Source: Branchinecta lynchi
Taxonomy: Eukaryota > Arthropoda > Branchiopoda > Anostraca > Branchinectidae
Direction: 5' to 3'
Assembly (NCBI GenBank): GCA_023053575.1
Contig: JAKZAP010000014.1
Span: 18,874,938-18,938,937, forward strand
Length of the DNA: 64,000 bases
Position numbers and translations under genes: made by a program. Each line of letters opens with the position of its first letter. Within the stretch, counting starts at the first letter, position 1. Under the pieces are notes generated by a model. The model had not been told where the DNA came from, made no database searches, and worked only from the letters and a program-made list of their open reading frames with translations. Of the stretch, positions 13,018 through 24,263 are shown one piece after another.

Positions 13018-16000
13018 TTGTGGGAAAACCAACCTTGTGGGAAAGCGAACCTTGCGGGAAAGCGAACCTTTTGGGAAAACCAACACAGTGGGAAAACAAA
13101 CCTTGTGAGAAAACAATCCTTGTGGGAAAACAAACCTTGCGGGAAAACTAACCTTGTGGGAAAACAAACCCTGCGGGAAAACCAGCCTTGTGGGAAAACC
13201 AACCTTGTGGGGAAACAAACCTTTCGGGAAAACCAACCTTGTGGGAAAACCAGCCTTGCGGGAAAGCGAACCTTTTGGGAAAACCAACACAGTGGGAAAA
13301 CAAACCTTGTGGGAAAACCAACCTTGCGGGAAAACCAACCTTGGGGGAAAACAAAGCTTGTGGGAAAACAAACCTTTTCGGAAAACCAACCTAGTGGGAA
13401 AAACAACCTAGTGGGAAAACAAACCTTGTGAGAAAACAAACCTTGTGGGAAAACCAACCTTATGGGGAAAGCAACCCTGCGGGAAAACCAACCTTGTGGG
13501 AAAACCAACCTTGTGGGAAAACGAACCTTGTGGGAAAACGAACCTTTTGGGAAAACCAACACAGTGGGAAAACAAACCTTGTGGGAAAACCAACCTTGCG
13601 GGAAAACCAACCTTGGGGGAAAACAAACCTTGTGGGAAAACAAACCCTGTGGGGAAACAAACCTAGTGGGAAAACAAACCTTGTGAGAAAACAATCATTG
13701 TGGGAAAACAAACCTTGTGGGGAAACAAACCTTGCGGGAAAACTAACCTTGTGGGAATACAAACCCTGCGGGAAAACCAACCTTGTGGGAAAACCAACCT
13801 TGTGGGGAAACAAACCTTTCGGGAAAACCAACCTTGTGGGAAAACAAACCTTGTGGGAAAACAAACCTTGTGGGGAAACAAACCTTGTGGGAAAACCAAC
13901 CTTGCGGGAAAGCGAACCTTTTGGGAAAACCAACAAAGTGGGAAAACAAACCTTGTGGGAAAACCAACCTTGCGGGAAAACCAACCTTGGGGGAAAACAA
14001 AGCTTGTGGGAAAACAAACCTTGTGGGAAGACCAACCTAGTGGGAAACACAACCTAGTGGGAAAACAAACCTTATGGGGAAAGCAACCCTGCGGGAAAAC
14101 CAACCTTGTGGGAAAACCAACCTTGTGGGAAAGCGAACCTTTTGGGAAAACAAACACAGTGGGAAAACAAACCTTGTGGGAAAACCAACCTTGCGGGAAA
14201 ACCAACCTTGGGGGAAAACAAACCTTGTGGGAAAACAAACCTTGTGGGGAAACAAACCTTGTGGGGAAACAAACCTTGTGGGAAAACTAACCTTGTGGGA
14301 AAACAAACCTTGTGGGAAAACCAACCTTGTGGGAAAGCGAACCTTTTGGGAAAACCAACACAGTGGGAAAACAAACCTTGTGGAAAAACAAACCTTGTGG
14401 GGAAACAGACCTTGCGGGAAAACTAACCTTGTGGGAAAACAAACCCTGCGGGAAAACCAACCTTGTGGGAAAACCAACCTTGTGGGGAAACAAACCTTGT
14501 GGGGAAACAAACCTTAAGGGAAAACTAACCTTGTGGGAAAACAAACCCTGCGGGAAAACCAACCTTGTGGGAAAAAAAACCTTGTGGGGAAACAAACCTT
14601 TCGGGAAAACCAACCTTGTGGGAAAACAAACCTTGTGGGAAAACAAACCTTGTGGGGAAACAAACCTTGTGGGAAAACCAACCTTGCGGGAAAGCGAACC
14701 TTTTGGGAAAGAGAACCTTTTGGGAAAACCAATACAGTGGGAAAACAAACCTTTTGGGTAAGCCAACCTTGCTGGAAAACCAACCTTGGGGGAAAACAAA
14801 GCTTGTGGGAAAACAAACCCTGCGGGAAAACCAACCTTGTGGGAAAACCAACCTTGTGGGGAAACAAACCTTTCTGGAAAACCAAACTTGTGGGAAAACA
14901 AACCTTGTGGGAAAACAAACCTTGTGGGAAAACAAACCTTGTGGGAAAACAAACCTTGTGAGAAAACAAACCTTGTGGGAAAACCAACCTTGCGGGAAAG
15001 CGAACCTTGCGGGAAAGCGAACCTTTTGGGAAAACCAACACAGTGGGAAAACAAACCTTGTGAGAAAACAATCCTTGTGGGAAAACAAACCTTGTGGGGA
15101 AACAAACCTTGTGGGGAAACAAACCTAGTGGGAAAACAAACCTTGTGAGAAAACAAACCTTGTGGGAAAACCAACCTTGCGGGAAAGCGAACCTTGCGGG
15201 AAAGCGAACCTTTTGGGAAAACCAACACAGTGGGAAAACAAACCTTGTGAGAAAACAATCCTTGTGGGAAAACAAACCTTGTGGGGAAACAAACCTTGTG
15301 GGGAAACAAACCTTGTGGGAAAACTAACCTTGTGGGAAAACAAACCTTGCGGGAAAACTAACCTTGTGAGAAAACAAACCCTGCGGGAAAACCAACCTTG
15401 TGGGAAAACCAACCTTGTGGAGAAACAAACCTTTCGGGAAAACAAACCTTGTGGGAAAACAAACCTTGTGGGAAAAGAAACCTTGTGGGAAAACAAATTG
15501 TGGGAAAACAAACCTTGTGAGAAAACAAACCTTGTGGGGAAACAAACCTTGGGGGAAAACCAACCTTGCGGGAAAGCGAACCTTTTGGGAAAACCAACAC
15601 AGTGGGAAAACAAACCTTGTGGGAAAACCAACCTTGCGGGAAAACCAACCTTGGGGGAAAACAAAGCTTGTGGGAAAACAAACCTAGTGGGAAAAACAAC
15701 CTAGTGGGAAAACAAAACTTGTGAGAAAACAAACCTTGTGGGAAAACCAACCTTATGGGGAAAGCAGCCCTGCGGGAAAACCAACCTTGTGGGAAAACCA
15801 ACCTTGTGGGAAAACCAACCTTTTGGGAAAGCGAACCTTTTGGGAAAACCAACACAGTGGGAAAACAAACCTTGTGGGAAAACAAACCTTGTGGGGAAAC
15901 AAACCTTGCGGGAAAACTAACCTTGTGGGAAAACAAACCCTGCGGGAAAACTAACCTTGTGGGAAAACCAACCTTGTGGGGAAACAAACCTTTCGGGAAA

Positions 16001-18560
16001 ACCAACCTTGTGGGAAAACAAACCTTGTGGGAAAACAAACCTTGTGGGGAAACAAACCTTGTGGGTAAACCAACCTTGCGGGAAAACCAACCTTGGGGGA
16101 AAGCAAAGCTTGTGGGAAAACAAACCTTGTGAGAAAACAAACCTTGTGGGAAAACCAACCTTGCGGGAAAGCGAACCTTGCGGGAAAGCGAACCTTTTGG
16201 GAAAACCAACACAGTGGGAAAACAACCTTGGGGGAAAACAAACCTTGTGGGTAAACAAACCTTGTGGGAAAACAAACCTTGTGGGAAAACCAACCTAGTG
16301 GGAAAACAAACCTTGTGAGAAAACAAACCTTTTGGGAAAACCAACCTTATGGGGAAACAAACCCTGCGGGAAAACCAACCTTGTGGGAAAACCAACCTTG
16401 CGGGAAAGTGAACCTTTTGGGAAAACCAACACAGTGGGAAAACAAACCTTGTGAGAAAACAATCCTTGTGGGAAAACAAACCTTGTGGGGAAACAAACCT
16501 TGTGGGGAAACAAACCTTGTGGGAAAACTAACCTTGTGGGAAAACAAACCTTGCGGGAAAACTAACCTTGTGGGAAAACAAACCCTGCGGGAAAACAAAC
16601 CTTGTGGGAAAACCAACCTTGTGGGGAAACAAACCTTTCTGGAAAACCAACCTTGTGGCAAAACAAACCTTGTGGGAAAACAAACCTTGTGGGAAAACAA
16701 ACCTTGTGGGAAAACAACCTTGTGAGAAAACAAACCTTGTGGGGAAACAAACCTAGTGGGAAAACAAACCTTGTGAGAAAACAAACCTTTTGGGAAGACC
16801 AACCTTGCGGGAAAGCGAACCTTGCGGGAAAGCAAACCTTGCGGGAAAACTAACCTTGTGGGAAAACAAACCCTGCGGGAAAACCAGCCTTGTGGGAAAA
16901 CCAACCTTGTGGGGAAACAAACCTTTCGGGAAAACCAACCTTGTGGGAAAACAAGCCTTGTGAGAAAACAATCCTTGTGGGAAAACAAACCTTGTGGGAA
17001 AACAAACCCTGCGGGAAAACCAGCCTTGTGGGAAAACCAACCTTGTGGGGAAACAAACCTTTTGGGAAAACCAACCTTATGGGGAAACAAACCCTGCGGG
17101 AAAACCAACCTTGTGGGAAAACCAACCTTGCGGGAAAGTGAACCTTTTGGGAAAACCAACACAGTGGGAAAACAAACCTTGTGAGAAAACAATCCTTGTG
17201 GGAAAACAAACCTTGTGAGAAAACAAACCTTTTGGGAAGACCAACCTTGCGGGAAAGCGAACCTTGCGGGAAAGCAAACCTTGTGGGAAAACTAACCTTG
17301 TGGGAAAACAAACCTTGCGGGAAAACTAACCTTGTGGGAAAACAAACCCTGCGGGAAAACCAGCCTTGTGGGAAAACCAACCTTGTGGGGAAACAAACCT
17401 TTCGGGAAAACCAGCCTTGTGGGAAAACAAGCCTTGTGAGAAAACAAACATTGTGGGGAAACAAACCTTGTGGGAAAACCAGCCTTGCGGGAAAGCGAAC
17501 CTTTTGGGAAAACCAACCTTATGGGGAAAGCAACCCTGCGGGAAAACCAACCTTGTGGGAAAACCAACCTTGTGGGAAAACCAACCTTTTGGGAAAGCGA
17601 ACCTTTTAGGAAAACCAACACAGTGGGAAAACAAACCTTGTGGGAAAACAAACCTTGTGGGGAAACAAACCTTGCGGGAAAACTAACCTTGTGGGAAAAC
17701 AAACCCTGCGGGAAAACCAACCTTGTGGGAAAACCAACCTTGTGGGGAAACAAACCTTTCGGGAAAACCAACCTTGTGGGAAAACAAACCTTGTGGGAAA
17801 ACAAACCTAGTGGGGAAACAAACCTTGTGGGAAAACCAACCTTTTGGGAAAGCGAACATTTTGGGAAAACCAACACAGTGGGAAAACAAACCTTGTGGGA
17901 AAACAAACCTTGTGGGGAAACAAACCTTGCGGGAAAACTAACCTTGTGGGAAAACAAACCCTGCGGGAAAACCAACCTTGTGGGAAAACCAACCTTGTGG
18001 GGAAACAAACCTTTCGGGAAAACCAACCTTGTGGGAAAACAAACCTTGTGGGAAAACAAACCTAGTGGGGAAACAAACCTTGTGGGAAAACCAACCTTGC
18101 GGGAAAGCGAACCTTTTGGGAAAACCAACACAGTGGGAAAACAAACCTTGTGGGTAAACCAACCTTGCGGGAAAACCAACCTTGGGGGAAAACAAAGCTT
18201 GTGGGAAAACAAACCTTGTGGGAAAACCAACCTAGTGGGAAAAACAACCTTGGGGGAAAACAAAGCTTGTGGGAAAACAAACCTTGTGGGAAAACCAACC
18301 TAGTGGGAAAAACAACCTAGTGGGAAAACAAACCTTGTGAGAAAACAAACCTTGTGGGAAAACCAACCTTATGGGGAAAGCAACCCTGCGGGAAAACCAA
18401 CCTTGTGGGAAAACCAACCTTGTGGGAAAACCAACCTTGTGGGAAAGCGAACCTTTTGGGAAAACCAACACAGTGGGAAAACAAACCTTGTGGGAAAACA
18501 AACCTTGTGGGGAAACAAACCTTGCGGGAAAACTAACCTTGTGGGAAAACAAACCCTGCG
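13018..18560 (+). repeat. higher-order block, copy 2
   Basis: Near-identical to 5,715-12,600 after removing one 1,595-bp unit and adding about 255 bp (15 monomers) near 17.0-17.3 kb. The shortened ATTGTGGG monomer recurs near 15,495. The net length, about 5.54 kb, agrees with the arithmetic of those two changes. The extra 255 bp repeats the local AACCTTATGGGGAAAC motif already present near 16,340. Confidence 0.8.
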
Positions 18561-18999
18561 GGAAAACCAACCTTGGGGGAAAACCAACCTTGCGGGAAAG
18601 CGAACCTTTTGGGAAAACCAACACAGTGGGAAAACAACCTTGTGAGAAAACAATCCTTGTGGGAAAACAAACCTTGTGGGGAAACAAACCTTGTGGGGAA
18701 ACAAACCTTGTGGGAAAACTAACCTTGTGGGAAAACAAACCTTGCGGGAAAACTAACCTTGTGGGAAAACAAACCCTGCGGGAAAACAAACCTTGTGGGA
18801 AAACCAACCTTATGGGGAAAGCAACCCTGCGGCAAAACCAACCTTGTGGGAAAACCAACCTTGTGGGAAAACCAACCTTGTGGGAAAGCGAACCTTTTGG
18901 GAAAACCAACACAGTGGGAAAACAAACCTTGTGGGAAAACAAACCTTGCGGGAAAACTAACCTTGTGGGAAAACAAACCCTGCGGGAAAACAAATCTTG

Positions 19000-20141
19000 T
19001 GGGAAAACCAACCTTGTGGGGAAACAAACCTTTCTGGAAAACTAACCTTGTGGCAAAACAAACCTTGTGGGAAAACAAACCTTGTGGGAAAACAACCTTG
19101 TGGGAAAACAAACCTTGTGAGAAAACAAACCTTGTGGGGAAACAAACCTAGTGGGAAAACAAACCTTGTGAGAAAACAAACCTTGTGGGAAAACCAACCT
19201 TGCGGGAAAGCGAACCTTGCGGGAAAGCGAACCTCTTGGGAAAACCAACACAGTGGGAAAACAAACCTTGTGAGAAAACAATCCTTGTGGGAAAACAAAC
19301 CTTGTGGGGAAACAAACCTTGTGGGGAAACAAACCTTGTGGGAAAACTAACCTTGTGGGAAAAAAAACCTTGCGGGAAAACTAACCTTGTGGGAAAACAA
19401 ACCCTGCGGGAAAACCAGCCTTGTGGGAAAACCAACCTTGTGGGGAAACAAACCTTTCGGGAAAACCAACCTTGTGGGAAAACAAACCTTGTGAGAAAAC
19501 AAACATTGTGGGAAAACCAACCTTGTGGGAAAGCGAACCTTGCGGGAAAGCGAACCTTTTGGGAAAACCAACACAGTGGGAAAACAAACCTTGTGAGAAA
19601 ACAATCCTTGTGGGAAAACAAACCTTGCGGGAAAACTAACCTTGTGGGAAAACAAACCCTGCGGGAAAACCAGCCTTGTGGGAAAACCAACCTTGTGGGG
19701 AAACAAACCTTTCGGGAAAACCAACCTTGTGGGAAAACCAGCCTTGCGGGAAAGCGAACCTTTTGGGAAAACCAACACAGTGGGAAAACAAACCTTGTGG
19801 GAAAACAAAGCTTGTGGGAAAACAAACCTTTTCGGAAAACCAACCTAGTGGGAAAAACAACCTAGTGGGAAAACAAACCTTGTGAGAAAACAAGCCTTGT
19901 GGGAAAACCAACCTTATGGGGAAAGCAACCCTGCGGGAAAACCAACCTTGTGGGAAAACCAACCTTGTGGGAAAACGAACCTTGTGGGAAAGCGAACCTT
20001 TTGGGAAAACCAACACAGTGGGAAAACAAACCTTGTGGGAAAACCAACCTTGCGGGAAAACCAACCTTGGGGGAAAAGAAACCTTGTGGGAAAACAAACC
20101 TTGTGGGGAAACAAACCTAGTGGGAAAACAAACCTTGTGAG
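19000..20141 (+). repeat. higher-order block, partial copy 3
   Basis: Variant order from about 19,340 onward matches 5,550-6,360 at an offset of 13,791 bp (5,630 to 19,421; 5,851 to 19,642), falling to 13,757 bp after loss of about two monomers near 19,800. The copy is cut by the end of the contig, so at least three successive higher-order units exist in the right arm. Confidence 0.7.
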
Positions 20142-20156
20142 AAGGTTCAAGGTTCA

Positions 20157-20256
20157 NNNNNNNNNNNNNNNNNNNNNNNNNNNNNNNNNNNNNNNNNNNN
20201 NNNNNNNNNNNNNNNNNNNNNNNNNNNNNNNNNNNNNNNNNNNNNNNNNNNNNNNN
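20157..20256. other. scaffold gap of 100 N
   Basis: Exactly 100 undetermined bases. A round number of this kind is usually a placeholder for unknown distance, so the satellite may be much longer than shown and the right-hand sequence may not be its true neighbour. Confidence 0.99.
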
Positions 20257-20476
20257 TTACAAGCAAAAACCATCCTTTTTGTCCCCAGGCAAGAGTTCTA
20301 CAGAGCTTTCCAAAATGTCATACTCATCAATTCATCAATCCGGCCTAAGGTCCACACTTTCCGAAAAAACTGCACAGGTTAGATCTTTACCACTTTCGGA
20401 GAATAAGCGCAAATAGGGGTATTGGGCAAAAAAAAACAACACGACAATAAATAAGTGTTGCTCTCGCAACACAACT
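20257..20476 (-). repeat. dispersed repeat family R, copy C
   Basis: On the minus strand this resembles 48,780-48,960 and 49,261-49,400: GTGTTGCGAGAGCAAC, then a T-rich stretch, then GGAAA.TGT..ACCTTA.GCCGGAT and ATATGACATT. Ends in the 18-base perfect palindrome GTGTTGCTCTCGCAACAC (20,455-20,472). No coding potential was recognised. Confidence 0.65.
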
Positions 20477-20519
20477 GCTTGATTCTGACATTCACAGAAT
20501 CATTATTACCCTGTGCAAC

Positions 20520-20590
20520 ATCTTTCGTCGCTTGGGCTGAGAGCAAATGGTAATGCAAAAGGGAAGAGCGGTCCTAACTTTTGTACTATG
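20520..20590 (+). repeat. short dispersed repeat next to family R
   Basis: CGCTTGG.CT.AGAG.AAAT followed by GGGAAGAGC.GTCCT.ACTT is shared with 46,788-46,835 and 49,013-49,067. At 49.0 kb it lies directly before a family R copy, as it does here in inverted arrangement, so it may belong to the same element. Confidence 0.5.
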
Positions 20591-20875
20591 AATGAATTAA
20601 TGAATATATTAATGATAAAGCCCGAGGACCGTGACAACAAAATATTACATACATGCCACAAGGGTTTCGTCACTTACAATTATACAAAAGTTTCATAATC
20701 TACGAATCCCTCTCTGATGCTCAGTCACAATCACAAAGTAACGCCCCGAGTTGCACGCTCAAAAGCATTCATGCGTCATCCTCCTTACCACTGATTCTAC
20801 ATTATAGCAGTCTCTCGAGATACCTCCTTTCTCATTCATTGCCACACACTCACACACCAACTAAAATAGACTTTC

Positions 20876-20933
20876 ATTAAATCCTTTTCTAGCTTTTCGC
20901 TATTCGGATTAAACTTGATTGATTGAAATTGTA
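20876..20933 (+). repeat. retroposon-like 3' tail
   Basis: TAAATCCTTTTCTAGCTTTT, then CGCTATTCGGATTAAACTTG and ATTGATTGAAA, is repeated at 55,217-55,280, where it ends in an A run. A shared segment ending in a GATT/TTGA microrepeat and poly-A is typical of LINE or SINE 3' ends. No 5' portion is recognised here. Confidence 0.5.
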
Positions 20934-21769
20934 CCTTACCTTACTTCCATCCTCGCATATAGGAAAATAGTAAGGACCAACCCTCTCTTTTGCTTTACCA
21001 ACATATCTCCGCTTTGCTGAAAATGGTAAGCTATCAGCTCCCACTTCAATTATCTTTAACCTACTCAAGTGCTTCCTTTCTTATTCCCACTTTAGAAGAA
21101 CCCTTTCACCAAAAACCCCTCCTCTCCTTGACCGACACAAATAAATGGAGGGATAAAGGAGTTACCTTCTGAAATTCCCTAGTTGCCAAGTCTTCGCCTT
21201 TTCACCTATTTTCCATTTTCCCCATGAGTCCCACCTCTACATATACCCCTGAAGCCCCGCTCCAAGGGTCTAAACTAAGCTGTATCGGAATTCCACACCG
21301 GAGAGAAGTCGGTCCCATTTGATTTATTTTAGAAAACGAAAAAATTTTGTTTATTTCCTATCGGTCAATAAATATATGAAAATATGTACAGAGCCGAGCG
21401 GCCAGCAAGGCGCCGGAGTCGTTTACATTTATACAATGAACTAAGGCAAATCAAGTCCAATGTTGGGTCCGCAATCGCATGACGTCACTATGTACGTCAG
21501 GACTTAACGATACACTTCCGGTACAACTTAGTCGACCAGGATCTTTCAATATCCCCTTTTTTTTTTTTTTTCAAATCAGGTGGGGCCACGACTTTGGTCA
21601 GGGCCAAACAGATACGCTAATGAGAGTGTGGTATATTTAGTGTGCTAGCCTGCTAGTGCGAGAAACCGAGTTAAGGAGAACGAAGGTATATTGAATGCGA
21701 GTTTTGCTCAGTGTTCTCAATGAAATCTGGATGTTAGAAATTGCCAAAAGATTCTTTGCCAAAATTTCC

Positions 21770-21772
<3 letters not shown>

Positions 21773-21804
<32 letters not shown>
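21773..21804 (+). repeat. (AG)16 microsatellite
   Basis: Sixteen uninterrupted AG dinucleotides. It creates a spurious Arg-Glu run in any reading frame through it. Confidence 0.97.
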
Positions 21805-21808
<4 letters not shown>

Positions 21809-24263
21809 TATCATAGCGTAACTAAATTCAGTTTCTTACAAATTATATATAACGAATACATAAATAATAAACACACACTACGGTTCAGCATTGAACACCG
21901 AAGTAAAACAAGTGCGCAAGCGCTCAGAGGTGGAGTGTAAACGTAAAATGTTTATAAAATCGTACATACAAACAGCTTTAGAACCAAGACATTTCACTTC
22001 CCCAATAACTAAACAAGTATTGAACTAACCATGTAATCACCCTACTTTAGAAGCTGTAAATGTAAAAAAACCGCCAGTATAAATCGAACTGGTTGCACTG
22101 GTTCACGTTTACGAATTATGAGCTCCACAAAATACGGTGAAAACCGGAAACCGAAAGCCGAAAGCTGCTACAGCGCTCGCAATAGTGGATTGTTCCAAGG
22201 AACACTCCACTAAAAAGGCAAAAACGAGTTCCTGTAACGATTAGTGCGGACTTTAGGCGGTAGAACTTTATTTTGTGACCAAGTTCGATCGGCGCCTAGA
22301 TAGTACATTTTCTTTATTGGTGTTGTCGTGAGTCTGCCAAAACATGAGAATTGTCTCAATGGCTCTGTTGAGCGACAAATATCATCTTTACTAGGGGGTG
22401 AAGGTATACCCCTCAAACAATAGCATCGGTTCTAAAGGTCTACTAATCACATTTCCGTTCCACTAATTTCTAAACGCCAAATACCAACAGACAGATTCTT
22501 CAAGTTCCTCCTATTATCTTAATCGATATCTACAGAAAATTTTCCACTGTTGCTGAAAGTTTGGACGGGGCAAAACAGCGTTTCCAAGGAGAACTCCTCG
22601 TGTCAAAGTAAAGGAAACCAATTCGTTTCGTGACTAACTAGAAACAGCTCTTGCTATTAAACATTATGATACATCGCGAAAGTTGCATGTTTCCATGTTT
22701 TAGTGATCTGTACCACGTGTTCTGGGCTCTCGGTCTTTCACTGACGTATTTGGAGCAGGAATGGGCAAGGGAAGATCCAGGTTGACGCGGATTCGGCAAA
22801 TTTCAAAAATGTGTTGAAACCTACTTTATTTCAAAAAATGTATCTTGGTGGACCCCGGATTATTTGGTCTGATGTTTCTGGGATCCCAAACATTAGTGAC
22901 GGGATAACTATGATTTCCTAAAGTTTGACCGCCAAGTTCGTCAATGGGTAGTAATAAGACTTAGAAGTCTAGGACTCGGAATGTCGTAGGTAAATCAGGG
23001 CCCACATGGGGGGGGGGGGGCTCACAGTCACAAAACTAAATAAAACCAAAGGTCCTCGGTTCAAGTCACCGGTTGAACACAGATAATATTAATCTTTATT
23101 TCAGATTTGCCAAGAAATTTGATGTACCGAAGACTCGAGATTTCCAGATCGCAACGTTTTGCTTTATGTATTTCAATAACCTCCTTCAGTCTTCATTCCA
23201 AAATATGTTCACACTAAATCAAGACCTGCATTAGACACCCCGAAATTCTTGTGACATCATAAAAAGAAGCGCCCTCAACAAAAAGAGCTTCTTTTTTAAT
23301 TCGATTGTTTGGGCCGAGTATTTGGAATCTACTACTGTTAGATATCCGGAATTCGAATAACCTTGTAGCCCTGTTCGTCAATGAGGTTAATGTTGCTAAA
23401 CAGGGATTCGAACATCAAAATTCGTCAAATGAACGCCGCTAAACTCTTAAGAAAGAAGAAGAACAACATCAGGACCCTACCTCATTTACGCGGCGGCTAC
23501 TTGATAAAAAAAAAAAAATCCATAGATTCCTAGAAAATCCCAATTTGCCGGTGACATTTATTAGCTTTTGGCCTTAGCCCAACAATAGTTTACAGAATTT
23601 GATTATATGTCTAAAAGAAAATCTCGATTTGCCGACGAGAAAAACTTTCCGAATTTGGGTTCTTATATGCAGAAAATAGCCGCACAAAAGTTACTGAAAT
23701 GGCGCCTACGTGCCAAGACTCAATTCAAATCAGTCCATTTCCAGTTTGCAGTATGGAACAGCTAGACATAGCCCCTGACAACGCAAGCTGAAGGCTCCCT
23801 AAGAAACCATAAAGTCTGAAGTCTGTTCGTTTGCCGCAGCTCTTCTGCAGTGGCACTTGGTGAACTCGTTAACTATTGACCTCGTCCCAATGGATACTAG
23901 GAAACAAATAGTGTACGAGTCAGGCGAGGTTTTTTACAGTCGAGCCTTTTGTTAGGAATCTACGCAGCTGCGCAGCTCATCTGCACAGAGCTGAAAATAC
24001 GGCAAAGAGCGTACACGAGCGCCTACGCGAAAGAGTAAGACTAAAATAAACTAACTAGTTGTCTGGCCAGAAAATGGTGTCAAACACTAATAGCCTACCA
24101 CAACTTACTCGTGTCATTTTTTTGTGACCACTTGAGAGCATCACATGAGCCGGTGTGAACGCAATCTTGTTCATTGAAAAGTTGGTTCAGGCGAGACAGC
24201 ACTGTACTGTACCAGATGTTCAACAATCCGCTTTCTATACCGTATTCAAGACTAGCCCTTTGA

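Larger units (their letters stand above)
4842..20141 (+). repeat. 17-bp satellite array, right arm
   Basis: About 900 tandem copies of AAACCTTGTGGGAAAAC with the same variant set as the left arm (TTGCGGG, TTGTGAG, CTAGTGGG, CAACACAGTGGG, CCTTTTGGG). No other sequence interrupts the array for 15.3 kb. It ends in GAGAAGGTTCAAGGTTCA immediately before the scaffold gap; the last 16 bases (a short AAGGTTC direct repeat) no longer fit the monomer. Confidence 0.98.
20591..24263. other. intergenic stretch, no gene recognised
   Basis: About 3.7 kb without an open frame longer than about 80 codons and without recognisable protein motifs. It holds the retroposon-like tail at 20,876-20,933, the GA microsatellite at 21,773-21,804, a G tract near 23,009-23,021 and otherwise AT-rich unique-looking DNA. 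Undetected introns or short exons cannot be excluded by eye. Confidence 0.6.

Noticed and set aside
1..20141. CRISPR-like regular repeats
   Set aside because: Monomers are contiguous with no unique spacers and the setting is eukaryotic; this is satellite DNA.
1..20141. Telomere or CENP-B-box satellite
   Set aside because: No TTAGGG-type runs, and the monomer does not match the mammalian CENP-B box. A centromeric or subtelomeric role cannot be judged from sequence alone.
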